Shown here: in pieces, positions 36,445 through 45,303 of the stretch | How the letters are laid out: the number at the start of each line of letters is the position of its first letter | Position numbering within the stretch: position 1 is the first letter of the stretch | Assembly (NCBI GenBank): GCA_965116325.1 | Contig: OZ220675.1 | Location: forward strand, 930,001 to 994,000 | Direction of reading: 5' to 3' | Source of the DNA: JAGWBF01 sp965116325 | GTDB lineage: Bacteria; Chloroflexota; Dehalococcoidia; Lucifugimonadales; JAGWBF01 | Length of the DNA stretch: 64,000 nt | Position numbers and translations under genes: made by a program | The notes under the pieces: generated by a model | Seen by the model: only the letters and a program-made list of their open reading frames with translations | Databases searched by the model: none | What the model was told of the DNA's origin: nothing

Positions 36445-37674
36445 CTAGGCTGAGACCGCCTTCAGGGCAGCATCCAGCCTCTCCATGGCCGGGTCTATCT
36501 CCGCGGGCGTAATGTTCAGCGGAGGCATGAACCTGATGGCGTTGGGCTTCACGGGGTTCAGCAGCAGCCCCTCCTCGTTGCACTGGGCGACCACCTTGCC
36601 GGAGATGTTGTCGTCGAACTCCATTGCCATCAGGAGGCCCTGGCCGCGTACGTCGGCGATGAAGCCGTACTTGGACTTGAGCCCCTCCAAGCCGTCCCGG
36701 AGGTATTCACCCATCCGGCTGGCGTTTGCGGGAACGTCGTTCTCGATGATGTAGCTGGTGGAAGCGTAGGCCGCTGCGCAGGTGAGCGCATTGCCGCCGA
36801 AGGTGGAGCCATGATCGCCGGGTTCCAGGGCCATGCACCGGTCCTTGGACATGAAAGCACCGATGGGCACCCCTCCTCCCAGCCCCTTAGCCAAGGCCAT
36901 GCCGTCGGGTTCGATGCCGAATGACTCGTACCCGAACAGGGTCCCCAGGCGCCCGAATCCAGTCTGCACTTCGTCCAGGAGCAGAAGCAGCCCCTGGCTG
37001 TCGCACCACTCCCGGACCCTGGTCAGGTAATCGGGAGATGGGATGATGACTCCCCCCTCTCCCTGCACCGGCTCCAGAAGCACCGCCGCTGTGCGGTCGG
37101 TGGTTGCTTCCATGATGGCTTCGACGTTGTTGTAGTCCACGTGCACAAAGCCGGGAGTCAGGGGCTGGAAGGGCTCCTGGTAGTGGGGCTGGCCTGTGGC
37201 CGCCACCATGCTCATGGTGCGCCCATGGAAGGAGTTGTAGGCAGTGATCACCTCGTAGGCCCCATCTCGGTTCTTCTTGCCGTACTTCCGGGCCAGCTTC
37301 GACACCCCCTCCAGGGCTTCGGCGCCGCTGTTAGAGAAGAACACCTTGTCCAGGACGCTGTTTTCCACCAGGAGCTGGGCCAGCTGCAGCTGGGGGAGGG
37401 TGTAGAACTGGTTGGATGTTTGCATCAGGGTGGAGGCCTGCCGGGTTATGGCCTCGGTTATGGCAGGATGGGAATGCCCCAGGTTGTCCACAGCCCATCC
37501 GGCGCAGAAGTCCAGGTACTCTTTCCCTTCCACATCCCACACCTTCGTACCCTCACCGCGGGCAAGCACTACGGGCTGGCGCCTCACCGTGAACATGTAG
37601 TACTGCTTCTCCATGTCCATCCACTGGCTGGAGGTCATCTCCTGAGTTCCACCATTGCCGGGTTGGGTGCTCAT
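36445..37674 (-). CDS. argD: Acetylornithine aminotransferase (class III PLP enzyme)
   Basis: Transaminates N-acetylglutamate semialdehyde to N-acetylornithine. The 409-residue fold-type I enzyme shows NSGAEALEG, SFHGRTMSMVAATG, LLLDEVQTGFGR and the PLP lysine in LAKGLGGGVPIGAF. The start overlaps the stop of the UPF0182 gene (ATGA). The arginine-cluster context favours ArgD over other omega-aminotransferases. Confidence 0.9.
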   Translation of the reverse strand: MSTQPGNGGTQEMTSSQWMDMEKQYYMFTVRRQPVVLARGEGTKVWDVEGKEYLDFCAGWAVDNLGHSHPAITEAITRQASTLMQTSNQFYTLPQLQLAQLLVENSVLDKVFFSNSGAEALEGVSKLARKYGKKNRDGAYEVITAYNSFHGRTMSMVAATGQPHYQEPFQPLTPGFVHVDYNNVEAIMEATTDRTAAVLLEPVQGEGGVIIPSPDYLTRVREWCDSQGLLLLLDEVQTGFGRLGTLFGYESFGIEPDGMALAKGLGGGVPIGAFMSKDRCMALEPGDHGSTFGGNALTCAAAYASTSYIIENDVPANASRMGEYLRDGLEGLKSKYGFIADVRGQGLLMAMEFDDNISGKVVAQCNEEGLLLNPVKPNAIRFMPPLNITPAEIDPAMERLDAALKAVSA

Positions 37675-40568
37675 TGGGACTCACCTCCTATCGATTCGTT
37701 TATCCGCTCCAGGGCCTCCTCCAGGGCATCCAGGCTTTCCTTCAGATCATCCACGGCTATGCCGATCTTCTCCAGCTCACCGGCCAGCCCCTCCGATGGT
37801 ATGTCGGGCGGAGACGGGGTTGGGTCGGGCACCGGGTCTGGTTCCTCGGGTGTGGGAGTAACCACGGGCTCCACATCCAAGGCGCCGGAGTCCCGGGCTG
37901 CGTCGAAGAGCCGGTTCAGACCTGCGTATAGCGTGTCCTCCATGAACACATTATCGCCGTCGGCGACTATCACTTTCTTGAGCTGGGGCAGGGCCAGCGC
38001 CTCCGCCTGGATATACAGGGGTTCCACGTACAGGAAGGCGTCGGCGATGGGAATGGCAAGCAGGTTGCCGCGTATACACTCTTTTCCTTCGGGACAGAGG
38101 AGGCTCAGCTCCCTTCCTATCTCTTCGTCGCTTGTGATGCGTCCCTCAATCTGCTCGGGGCCGTCAACCTGCCCCTCCGGGAAAATGAAGTTGACCAGCT
38201 TTCCGTAGTTGTCACCGTCGTTGCGGGCGGCCATCCAGGCCACCATGTTCTTCCGCTCTTCACCGCCGGGGGTGAAGGGCAGCAAGAGAACGAATTCCTC
38301 TTTATCCTCACCCGGCAGCTTCATCATCACATAGTAGGGCTCCACAGCCTGGGTATTTACCGGTGTGATGAACACCTCCTGGGCCTTTGCCCACAGATCG
38401 TTGCTGGGGAAGAACTCCTCAGGGTCCCGCATATGGTATCGCAGGTAGATATCCGACTGGGCGGTGAACAGGTCCATGGGATAGCGGATATGGTCGCGCA
38501 GGGCCGGGTCCAGATCATCGATCTCTTCAAAGTCCGTGAACAGGTCCGGGAAGGCGTTTCGGTATATCTGCACGATGGGCTCGTCAGGCTCAATGACGAA
38601 GAAGTGAAGTGTGCCGTTATAGGGGTCGATCACAACCTTTATGCTGTTGCGAATGTAGTTGTACTCACCTTCGTAGTCCTGGGAGTACGCAAAGCGGTCG
38701 GTGGTGGTATAGGCATCCATGATCCACCAGAGCTTGCCTGTATCCCCTATGACAAGGTACGGGTCGCTGTCCAGGGTAAGGAACGGGGCGACAGTGCTTA
38801 CCCGGTCCTCTATTTCGCGGCGGTACTGTATCTTGCTTTCGGAGCTTATCTGGCCGCTGATCAGCAGGTTGAAGTCCACCATCTCCCAGGCGAAGGCGGC
38901 CCTCCTGATAAGCGATCCGACGTTCACGCCTCCGACGCCCGAGTAGTCCTGGTATACGGGGTTGCCCTCGGGCCCAGGGTAGTCGAACTCGTCGGTTTCG
39001 GTGTTGACCACCACAAATCCCTTGGTGTTCTCGCCGTAGTATATCTCCGGCCTAGTAATGTTCAGGCCCAGCTCAGGCGGAGGATCGGGCGGGATGTTGT
39101 GGACGAAGAATTCGGGCTCTCCCTCCTCGGTGAACTCAGTCACTGGACTCATGGCCACGGAGTAGCCGTGGGTGTAAGAGAGCTTGCGGTTCACCCAGTT
39201 TTGGGCGTTCTCATCCAGCCTTTCCGGGAACAGCTCCCTGGCAGAGAGCATGACCTGGCGGACCTCCCCGTCGGCGAACTCGTACCGGTCCACATCGACT
39301 CCTACGAAGTTGTAGAACTGCCGGAAGGTCCTGATCTGGTTATAGGTATCTCTCAGCGGGCGGTGGTCCCAGAGCCGTATGTTCTTGGTGGTCCCATCTC
39401 CATCGATGAGCGCCCTGCGGTCCTCATCGGGCAGCCCGTACCAGTCGGGGGCGTCGAACACCTCCCGTGGGTCCACCCAGGGCGTGTATTCCGTGAACTG
39501 CCGTTCATCAATGAGAAGCTCGGGGCCGTTCACCTGGCCGCTGGTTGGGGCCGCAAAGTTGTAGGCGATCAGCGTGGAATCGATGGCCCGCTGGATGTAT
39601 CTCTCCTCCCGTTCGAACTCGTTGGGCTTAACCCTGAGTCGCTGGTAGGCAGTGGGATAGATTCCGCCCGCCAGGATGGCGATGGCAGCCCACAGAGAAA
39701 AGGCTGCTATCAGGGTGCGTGTGCCTCCGTAGAAGATACTCGCAGCGAATCCGGCGGCGGAAACCAGGGAGACGGCAACCAGAAGCCATAACACCGGGAT
39801 GCGCGCGTTCACGTCGGTGTAACCGGCGCCCGGGGCAGCGCCCCTACCGGAGAATACCAGCTCGTAAATGTCCAGGTAGTGGGCGACTGCGATGGTCAGC
39901 ATCAGGAAAACGCCCAGCACTGCAACATGGATCAAAATCTTGGGCGGAATATCGAACTTCAGGCCCCGCATTGCATAGATGGCGACGTACAGGGCGCCCA
40001 CGGCGGCCACGATGACGATCACCAGCCCCATGAGCCATCCCTGGATGAAATGGAGCAGGGGCATGACAGCCACATGGAAGGACATATCCCGGCCGAACTG
40101 GGGGTCCACCACATCGAAGGGGACCCGGTTCATGAACACGAGGACGGTTTCCCAACGGCCCTGGGCCACCGCGGCGAAGATCAGGGAGATAACAACCAGC
40201 CCGGCTATGGCGCCGACGACGATGGCGGCTTTGGCCATGCGTATGACTTCTCCAGGCACTGGGAGGAGGGATTCTCCCCAGGAAAACCGATAAGCCGCGT
40301 AAAGGTTGGCCCCCAACAGCACAGCTACGATGACAAATGCGCTGATGAAGAGCCAGATGCGCATGACCAGGACCTTCTTGAAAGGCCCCAGGAACCCCAG
40401 GCCATCGAACCAGAGCCAGTCGGTGTATATCCCCTTGGCTACAAACAGGAAGGCAATGAGAAGGACCAGGAGACCGATGACTATGCCTAGCTTGGTATAT
40501 CTTCTCCAGTTGAAGGGTGGATGCAGACTCTCATCCCAAACGTGGATGCGCTCTTCTCCGTTGTTCAA
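37671..40568 (-). CDS. UPF0182-family large membrane protein
   Basis: A 965-residue protein with about seven membrane helices in the first 320 residues, then a large, probably extracytoplasmic domain (YTHGYSVAMSPV, PEIYYGENTKGFVVVNT, FAYSQDYEGEYNYIRNSIKV), ending in a Pro/Asp/Glu-rich stretch (TPEEPDPVPDPTP) and a short coiled coil. The family is widespread in Actinobacteria and Chloroflexota; its function is unknown. TTG start with AGGAGA upstream. It lies between argB (28 bases) and argD (4-base overlap). Confidence 0.9.
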   Translation of the reverse strand: MNNGEERIHVWDESLHPPFNWRRYTKLGIVIGLLVLLIAFLFVAKGIYTDWLWFDGLGFLGPFKKVLVMRIWLFISAFVIVAVLLGANLYAAYRFSWGESLLPVPGEVIRMAKAAIVVGAIAGLVVISLIFAAVAQGRWETVLVFMNRVPFDVVDPQFGRDMSFHVAVMPLLHFIQGWLMGLVIVIVAAVGALYVAIYAMRGLKFDIPPKILIHVAVLGVFLMLTIAVAHYLDIYELVFSGRGAAPGAGYTDVNARIPVLWLLVAVSLVSAAGFAASIFYGGTRTLIAAFSLWAAIAILAGGIYPTAYQRLRVKPNEFEREERYIQRAIDSTLIAYNFAAPTSGQVNGPELLIDERQFTEYTPWVDPREVFDAPDWYGLPDEDRRALIDGDGTTKNIRLWDHRPLRDTYNQIRTFRQFYNFVGVDVDRYEFADGEVRQVMLSARELFPERLDENAQNWVNRKLSYTHGYSVAMSPVTEFTEEGEPEFFVHNIPPDPPPELGLNITRPEIYYGENTKGFVVVNTETDEFDYPGPEGNPVYQDYSGVGGVNVGSLIRRAAFAWEMVDFNLLISGQISSESKIQYRREIEDRVSTVAPFLTLDSDPYLVIGDTGKLWWIMDAYTTTDRFAYSQDYEGEYNYIRNSIKVVIDPYNGTLHFFVIEPDEPIVQIYRNAFPDLFTDFEEIDDLDPALRDHIRYPMDLFTAQSDIYLRYHMRDPEEFFPSNDLWAKAQEVFITPVNTQAVEPYYVMMKLPGEDKEEFVLLLPFTPGGEERKNMVAWMAARNDGDNYGKLVNFIFPEGQVDGPEQIEGRITSDEEIGRELSLLCPEGKECIRGNLLAIPIADAFLYVEPLYIQAEALALPQLKKVIVADGDNVFMEDTLYAGLNRLFDAARDSGALDVEPVVTPTPEEPDPVPDPTPSPPDIPSEGLAGELEKIGIAVDDLKESLDALEEALERINESIGGESQ

Positions 40569-40596
40569 TCGTTTCTCCTAGCTCTTTCTCCGTGCC

Positions 40597-41394
40597 TCAG
40601 CCGCGCCCTCGCGACGTCACATATGTTCCAGCATACCCACCGTCTACACATGCCGCCAGTGCTCCGGGCTTTCTGCCGTCCAGAATACAGGTGTCCGGCA
40701 CTGCCTCCAGGGCCCTGAGACATGCCTGGAGCTTGGGTATCATGCCCCCCTTGACTACACCTGAAGATAATAACAGCTTTGCGCTTCTTTCGGTCAATCG
40801 ATGAATCACCCGGCCCGAGCCATCCATCACCCCTTCCACATCGGTCAGAAACACGAGCCGGTCGGCGCCGATGGCGTGGGCTATCTCCCCCGCAACCGTA
40901 TCAGCGTTCACATTCAGCAACGACCCAGAGTACTGGGAGCCGTCGGCTTCATGCAGGCCCAATGGTGCGATCATGGGCACGTACCCACCGTCCAGGGCCT
41001 GGAAGATAAGGTCGGGGTTTACCTTAGTAACTGTGCCCACGTACCCTAGGTCCTCATCGGCCACCTCGGACTCCAGGAGCCCACCATCGACGCCACTCAG
41101 CCCCAGGGCTTTGCCCCCCATGGACTGCACCGACGCGACAAGGCCTTTATTCACCAGCCCCGTCAGCACCGCCGTGACGATCTCCAGGCTCTGGCCGTCT
41201 GTGACCCTGAGACCCTTCACGAAGCGGGGCACGGTGCCCTGGCGCTCCATCCACTGAGAGATGATGCTCCCTCCACCATGCACCACAACAACCTTGACCC
41301 CCCTCTGCTGCAGGGCCACCACATCGGCCAGGGTTGTATCTTCACTTCCCAGGGTGCTTCCGCCGATTTTCACCACTACGGGACCTTGGGGCAC
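40597..41394 (-). CDS. argB: Acetylglutamate kinase
   Basis: Phosphorylates N-acetylglutamate, the usual control point of arginine synthesis. VVVKIGGSTLG at the N-terminus, VVVHGGGSIISQW and the C-terminal GGMIPKL are typical; about 265 residues. Two GTG starts are possible. The one at 41394 has GTGGAG six bases upstream and is preferred to 41406. I see no N-terminal helix of the kind linked to arginine feedback. Confidence 0.92.
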   Translation of the reverse strand: MPQGPVVVKIGGSTLGSEDTTLADVVALQQRGVKVVVVHGGGSIISQWMERQGTVPRFVKGLRVTDGQSLEIVTAVLTGLVNKGLVASVQSMGGKALGLSGVDGGLLESEVADEDLGYVGTVTKVNPDLIFQALDGGYVPMIAPLGLHEADGSQYSGSLLNVNADTVAGEIAHAIGADRLVFLTDVEGVMDGSGRVIHRLTERSAKLLLSSGVVKGGMIPKLQACLRALEAVPDTCILDGRKPGALAACVDGGYAGTYVTSRGRG

Positions 41395-41427
41395 ATGATG
41401 CTCCACAAATAAGGTTGCTGCATATCA

Positions 41428-41456
41428 AGTATAGGATGTTTCAAAGGCAATGGAAA
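41428..41456 (-). promoter_or_regulatory. Promoter of argB
   Basis: On the minus strand, TTTCCA (41456-41451) and TATACT (41433-41428), spacer 17, in the 129-base gap between argJ and argB. It suggests the lower arginine genes can be transcribed separately from argJ. Confidence 0.45.
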
Positions 41457-41523
41457 CGAATCTCGTAGGAGGGGATGGACGATGGACCTTGGGCCGGGAT
41501 GCCTGTAGCGGAGAGGACCTTCT

Positions 41524-42744
41524 CTAGGTCGTATAGGCGCTGTTGATGGTCACATACTCTTCGCTGAGGCTGCATCCCCAAGCCGTAGCCTGCGCATTGC
41601 CGAGGTTCAGCTTTACTCGGAAGGTCACCTCATCCCCTTTCATCAATACGACTACCGCGTCTCGATGAAAGGGGATAGGTCGGCCGTCCTCCACGAGGCA
41701 CACATCGTTGATGAAGAGGGCCACCTTCGCTTCGTTGACCGCAGCTCCGCTCCGCCCCAGGGCTGCCATGACCCGTCCCCAGTTGGGGTCGGCGCCGTGC
41801 ACCGCCGATTTCACCAGGTTGGAGGATGCGATGGTCTTGGCGGCTACCCTTGCGTCGGCCTCGCTGGAGGCCCCCTCGACAACCACCTGCATGATCCTGG
41901 AAGCTCCCTCGCCGTCCTGGGCCAGGAGCCGGGTCAGGTGCACACAGAGCTGGGTCAGGGCTTCCTGGAAGGTGTCTCCCGCCGGGGTCCCGGCCTGGAT
42001 AGGACCGGCACCCGACTCGCCATTGGCGAACAGCAGGACGGTGTCGTTGGTGCTGCTGTCCCCATCGACCGTCAGCATGTTGAGGGATGAGTCGACAGCC
42101 CGCTTCTGCGCAGCCGAGAGGAAGCTCTTGTCCACCTCGGCATCGGTGGTCAGGTAGCAGAGCATGGTCGCCATGTTGGGATGGATCATCCCCGAACCCT
42201 TGGCGATGCCTCCTATGGTCACGGTACTGCCGTTGTGCTCGAAGGAGACCGCCCCTTCCTTGGGGAAGGTGTCGGTAGTCATGATAGCGCGGGCCAGGTT
42301 GTGTCCCCCGTCATCGTCAACCTGGATCTGGCGGAGTCCCTCACGGATGAGGGCCATAGGCAGCTCCACGCCTATGATGCCGGTGCTTCCGACAAGAACC
42401 TGTTCGGGCTGGAGACCCAGGTGGCCGGCCGCCAGGGCCGCCGCCTCCTGGGCATCGAAGTACCCCTGTTCGCCCACGCATGCGTTGGCGATGCCGCTGT
42501 TCACCACAAGCCCGGAGAACTTGCCACCCCCAGCCAAGCGCTCCCCGTTGATGGTCACGGAGGGAGACCTGATGGTGCTGGTTGTGAACATACCGGCGAC
42601 CTCGCAGGGCGTGGATGACACCAGGAGGCCCAGGTCCATCTTGTCTTCGGCGAAGGTCTTGATGCCGGCGTAGGTGGAGCCTGCGGAGAACCCTTTGGGA
42701 GAGGTTACGGTGCCGTCCTGAACGGAGCTAATCTCGCCAGCCAT
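41524..42744 (-). CDS. argJ: Bifunctional glutamate N-acetyltransferase/ornithine acetyltransferase
   Basis: Recycles the acetyl group between N-acetylornithine and glutamate. The precursor self-cleaves before a Thr into alpha and beta chains; the site is in GSGMIHPNMATMLCYLTTD (Ala-Thr). Other hallmarks are VNSGIANACVG and SAVHGADPNWGR. About 406 residues from ATG 42744, preceded by AAGGGGA; a start at 42762 has no such site. argC and argF are not in the window. Confidence 0.95.
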   Translation of the reverse strand: MAGEISSVQDGTVTSPKGFSAGSTYAGIKTFAEDKMDLGLLVSSTPCEVAGMFTTSTIRSPSVTINGERLAGGGKFSGLVVNSGIANACVGEQGYFDAQEAAALAAGHLGLQPEQVLVGSTGIIGVELPMALIREGLRQIQVDDDGGHNLARAIMTTDTFPKEGAVSFEHNGSTVTIGGIAKGSGMIHPNMATMLCYLTTDAEVDKSFLSAAQKRAVDSSLNMLTVDGDSSTNDTVLLFANGESGAGPIQAGTPAGDTFQEALTQLCVHLTRLLAQDGEGASRIMQVVVEGASSEADARVAAKTIASSNLVKSAVHGADPNWGRVMAALGRSGAAVNEAKVALFINDVCLVEDGRPIPFHRDAVVVLMKGDEVTFRVKLNLGNAQATAWGCSLSEEYVTINSAYTT

Positions 42745-42798
42745 ATCGTCCCCTTGAGCCAAAATGGTACCTGAAACGCACTCTGCGAACCGCTACGG

Positions 42799-42807
42799 AG
42801 TATATCA
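42799..42807 (-). promoter_or_regulatory. Extended -10 promoter of argJ
   Basis: On the minus strand, TGATATACT fits TG-N-TATACT. Start expected near 42792, about 48 bases before the ATG. Confidence 0.5.
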
Positions 42808-43156
42808 CAAGGGCGTGGTAATCGTGGGGAGGATACAGGGCAGGCTTGGGCACTCGAATTAGTGCGCCGCCTTGGCTATAGGGCCGCCACGTCAAGGGGC
42901 CGAGTGGCGGCTTCGCTGGGCTAGCATTGATTCGCCTTAGGGGGGAGCAGGAGTCCTCTCTCGTCTGGATTCGATTCCTAGGACGCCGTTGATTCGCCTA
43001 GCGTTAAGCTGCTCCCGCGTGATATACCACCGCAATTGCGGGAACAACTCTAACCCAACCCTCTCACATGGCTTCCATCCGATGTGCCGACTTTCATACA
43101 TATAAATGTAGTTTGGAAGCTCACTCGCCCTCTCGGGCAAGTTTCCGGAGGTGGCT
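42808..43156. other. Junction region between argJ and the DUF262-HEPN island
   Basis: No confident gene. It contains an inverted repeat GCCGCCAC-13-GTGGCGGC (42883-42890/42904-42911) without a T-tract, two copies of TTGATTCGCCT (42927 and 42989), and an unassigned minus-strand reading frame ending at 42937. Composition shifts from GC-rich to AT-rich across this stretch, so it likely holds one edge of the island. Confidence 0.5.
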
Positions 43157-43218
43157 TCAGTCCTTTTGATGCTCAGACGAAATAAACTCCCGAGCGCTAT
43201 CCGAAAAGCCTTCAACAA
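42937..43218 (-). CDS. Unassigned small ORF downstream of the HEPN gene
   Basis: Open frame of up to 93 codons overlapping the last 62 bases of the HEPN gene in another frame. A TTG start inside it would give about 67 residues beginning MPERASELPNYIYMYES. The composition (YESRHIGWKP, LFPQLRWYITREQL) looks protein-like, but I recognise no family and no strong ribosome-binding site. It may be a third gene of the island, a fragment or chance. Confidence 0.25.
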   Translation of the reverse strand: MLKAFRIALGSLFRLSIKRTEATSGNLPERASELPNYIYMYESRHIGWKPCERVGLELFPQLRWYITREQLNARRINGVLGIESRRERTPAPP

Positions 43219-43741
43219 AAATCGTTGCTATTCGGTAGAGTTCATACGCTTCGTCAACTGTTTTGTTAAGTTGGAAGTCCGCATAATTTCCATGGACCAA
43301 TTGGTTCCTAAGGTCTCCTATCTCCAAGAACGCCTTAACCGAGTCGTCAAGGGTTTGATCACCCTTTACCTTTTGCTTCATGTAGTCCGCGAATTCCGGA
43401 CCGAATAATTTGTAGAATCCGTTCGCATTGCGACCTGGACTAGTTCCATCCCCCCAATCAAATAGTTGTGCGAATCGCCTCCCAATTGCCTGGTTCCTAA
43501 CGAACTGGGCCAGAGCCTCAGCACCGTGGGTCATCTCACGAAACAGGTCAACTATGACGTGCGTCAAACGAACTTCAAAGTAACTGGCTGCCGCGATAAT
43601 GAGCGTTTTGCAGAAGGCTTCTTCCGCCCTCGATTGCAATTGAAGCTGATTACTGGACTGCAAGTAAGCGACAAGATCCCCGTGGTCATTCCATATTTCG
43701 TCTATTCTGTTATTAGCGTGGTCCGCCTTGGTATCAGGCAT
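43157..43741 (-). CDS. HEPN-domain protein, predicted RNase of a two-gene system
   Basis: A 194-residue mostly helical protein with the HEPN RNase signature R-x4-H in DLRNQLVHG (R145, H150), preceded by helices including ASYFEVRLTHVI. It resembles the RiboL-PSP / MAE-type HEPN groups; the exact subgroup is uncertain. HEPN proteins commonly act as RNases in antiphage and toxin systems. It starts four bases after the stop of the DUF262 gene, so the two are almost certainly one operon. AT-richer than neighbours. Confidence 0.75.
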   Translation of the reverse strand: MPDTKADHANNRIDEIWNDHGDLVAYLQSSNQLQLQSRAEEAFCKTLIIAAASYFEVRLTHVIVDLFREMTHGAEALAQFVRNQAIGRRFAQLFDWGDGTSPGRNANGFYKLFGPEFADYMKQKVKGDQTLDDSVKAFLEIGDLRNQLVHGNYADFQLNKTVDEAYELYRIATIFVEGFSDSAREFISSEHQKD

Positions 43742-43745
43742 TGCG

Positions 43746-44957
43746 TTACATTAGGGTCAGGATTTCGCGAGCACGGGATAACCTCGTCTTGACGTTGGGG
43801 GTGTCCGACGTTCTGCTTTGGGTGGCATCTCTAAACGCCGGGTCGTCCTTCAGTGTCCTTAAGCTTCCGGCATCGATTGTACCGATGCCCCCTTGGCCTC
43901 TATCGTATACCTCTTGGCACGCGGCAACAAAAACGGACTCAAATATCATTGGGCTGAATCTTCCTCTAGTGCTGTGAAACACATCCGAGGGAAGCTCTCG
44001 GCAACTGTAAAGGAAGGATTCCAGCAACTGTTGAAGTCTCTCCCGTTGATCATCGGAGAACGATTTGGCCTGTTGGGAGAACTTGTTCAAGAATTTGACC
44101 ATAGAGGGGCTATAGGCTTCTCCGTTGATGAGCATCGCAAAGCCACGCAACAATATTTCCACATCTTTCATATGGGTGTCCGGGATCTTGGTTCCAACAA
44201 GTTTGCGCCAGTCGTCTCTGGTGTTTGTGACATACAGCATGTCATAAAATTTGGAGTCATACGTACATCTTCTAATCTCCTGAGGGGTCAGATTCACCCC
44301 TCCCGAATTGAGTCGATTGAAAATTTCATACATTGCATCGTCGCCAGCGGGTCCTACCTGTCTAACCGTGATGGTTCTGATGGTGCGAAGGTTAAATGAA
44401 GTCTGATAGCTTTCTTCTAACGTTGAGTATCGATACCGGTGAAAACGATTTGGCTGCCCTGGGACGGTTTCCGGCAGGCTAAGCCTAAAGTCACTGAAAT
44501 AATCCTCATCTGATAGTTGATCCTCGGGGATAGAACTTTGACCTTCGGACATAAGCCGCAGTTCAGCCAACCTATCCCTGCGGGGGAACCTCTCCTTAAC
44601 GAAGTAGTAGATCGACATCAGGCGCTGTTGGCCATCTATTACAAGGAACCTGTTTTGTCCCTGTTCGTATAGGAAGATCTGCGGGACCGGAAGCCCAACG
44701 ATGATTGACTCTATCAATCGTGAGGCGCGTTTCGCATCCCAGACAAAATTGCGTTGAAAACCAGGGATTATAACGACACCCGATTCCATCAAGTCCACTA
44801 GGGTCTTAGTGTTGAAATCATTGGGGGTGGAAACTAAGTCATACTCTGCTATCGGATAGGCATCGTCGCCCTGTTCGTCTTCATCCAGGTCGAGTTCGTA
44901 CCTCTCATCTTCTCTAGTATCTTCAGATTGGGAAACTTCGTTTGAAACATCCATCAT
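43746..44957 (-). CDS. DUF262-domain protein (GmrS/ParB-like NTPase) paired with HEPN
   Basis: DUF262 protein with VIIPGFQRNFVWD and VIDGQQRLMSIYYF (DGQQR near residues 108-112 from this start), then YEIFNRLNSGGVNLTPQEIR. It has no DUF1524 nuclease domain, unlike the protein at 3918-5729; the HEPN neighbour may supply the effector. ATG 44957 (with a second ATG just after it) is preceded by AGAGGTT. A longer frame to 45080 would begin upstream of the TATAAT box and is rejected. An acidic stretch (DLDEDEQGDD) follows the start. The defence role is inferred. Confidence 0.78.
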   Translation of the reverse strand: MMDVSNEVSQSEDTREDERYELDLDEDEQGDDAYPIAEYDLVSTPNDFNTKTLVDLMESGVVIIPGFQRNFVWDAKRASRLIESIIVGLPVPQIFLYEQGQNRFLVIDGQQRLMSIYYFVKERFPRRDRLAELRLMSEGQSSIPEDQLSDEDYFSDFRLSLPETVPGQPNRFHRYRYSTLEESYQTSFNLRTIRTITVRQVGPAGDDAMYEIFNRLNSGGVNLTPQEIRRCTYDSKFYDMLYVTNTRDDWRKLVGTKIPDTHMKDVEILLRGFAMLINGEAYSPSMVKFLNKFSQQAKSFSDDQRERLQQLLESFLYSCRELPSDVFHSTRGRFSPMIFESVFVAACQEVYDRGQGGIGTIDAGSLRTLKDDPAFRDATQSRTSDTPNVKTRLSRAREILTLM

Positions 44958-45033
44958 AGAACCTCTCGCATATGCAAATGAGTGCCGTGGATTAAGAGGC
45001 ACATCAAAAACAGAGTCTATAAGATCTATGTTG

Positions 45034-45039
45034 ATTATA
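45034..45039 (-). promoter_or_regulatory. -10 candidate for the DUF262-HEPN operon
   Basis: Perfect TATAAT on the minus strand, 77 bases before the ATG at 44957. No clear -35 box. It supports the shorter DUF262 start. Confidence 0.4.
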
Positions 45040-45238
45040 GGGTGCGGTACAGCATGTGGGTAGACCAACCCCAAGCCCAACGGGATGCGTTAAGAGTCAA
45101 TGTCAAGGGCAACGCCGATATGGCGTAGTATCGAAGCCCATAGGGAGAGATTCGAACTCAGAAAAACCTAGAGAGGACCCTCATGAGCACACAGACTGCT
45201 GTAACTGATCTCGTGAGTCCTCCCCATCCCTCGCCCTA

Positions 45239-45267
45239 TTCAATTATTGAGATTTTTGTGGTATACT
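45239..45267 (+). promoter_or_regulatory. Promoter of the amidohydrolase gene
   Basis: TTCAAT (45239-45244) and TATACT (45262-45267), spacer 17, with TGG directly before the -10 (extended -10). About 30 bases of leader to the TTG start. Confidence 0.6.
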
Positions 45268-45303
45268 GCCGCCATCTGTAGAAGATAAAACCGGAGGTGC
45301 AAC

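Larger units (their letters stand above)
44958..45303. other. Intergenic region between the DUF262-HEPN operon and the amidohydrolase
   Basis: Holds the two divergent promoters listed separately and a 32-codon plus-strand ORF (45183-45281, ATG with GAGAGGA upstream) running through the amidohydrolase promoter. That ORF may be a leader peptide or a leftover 5' end of a displaced gene. No other gene is seen. Confidence 0.45.

Noticed and set aside
42883..42911. GCCGCCAC/GTGGCGGC inverted repeat as an intrinsic terminator
   Set aside because: The loop is 13 bases and no T-tract follows on either strand.
44958..45080. Longer DUF262 start at 45080
   Set aside because: It lies upstream of a TATAAT box and has no ribosome-binding site, whereas ATG 44957 has one.
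45145..45172. tRNA T-arm-like sequence GAGTTCGAATCTC on the minus strand
   Set aside because: Only three base pairs close, and no acceptor, anticodon or D arm can be built; not a tRNA and not a supported attachment site.
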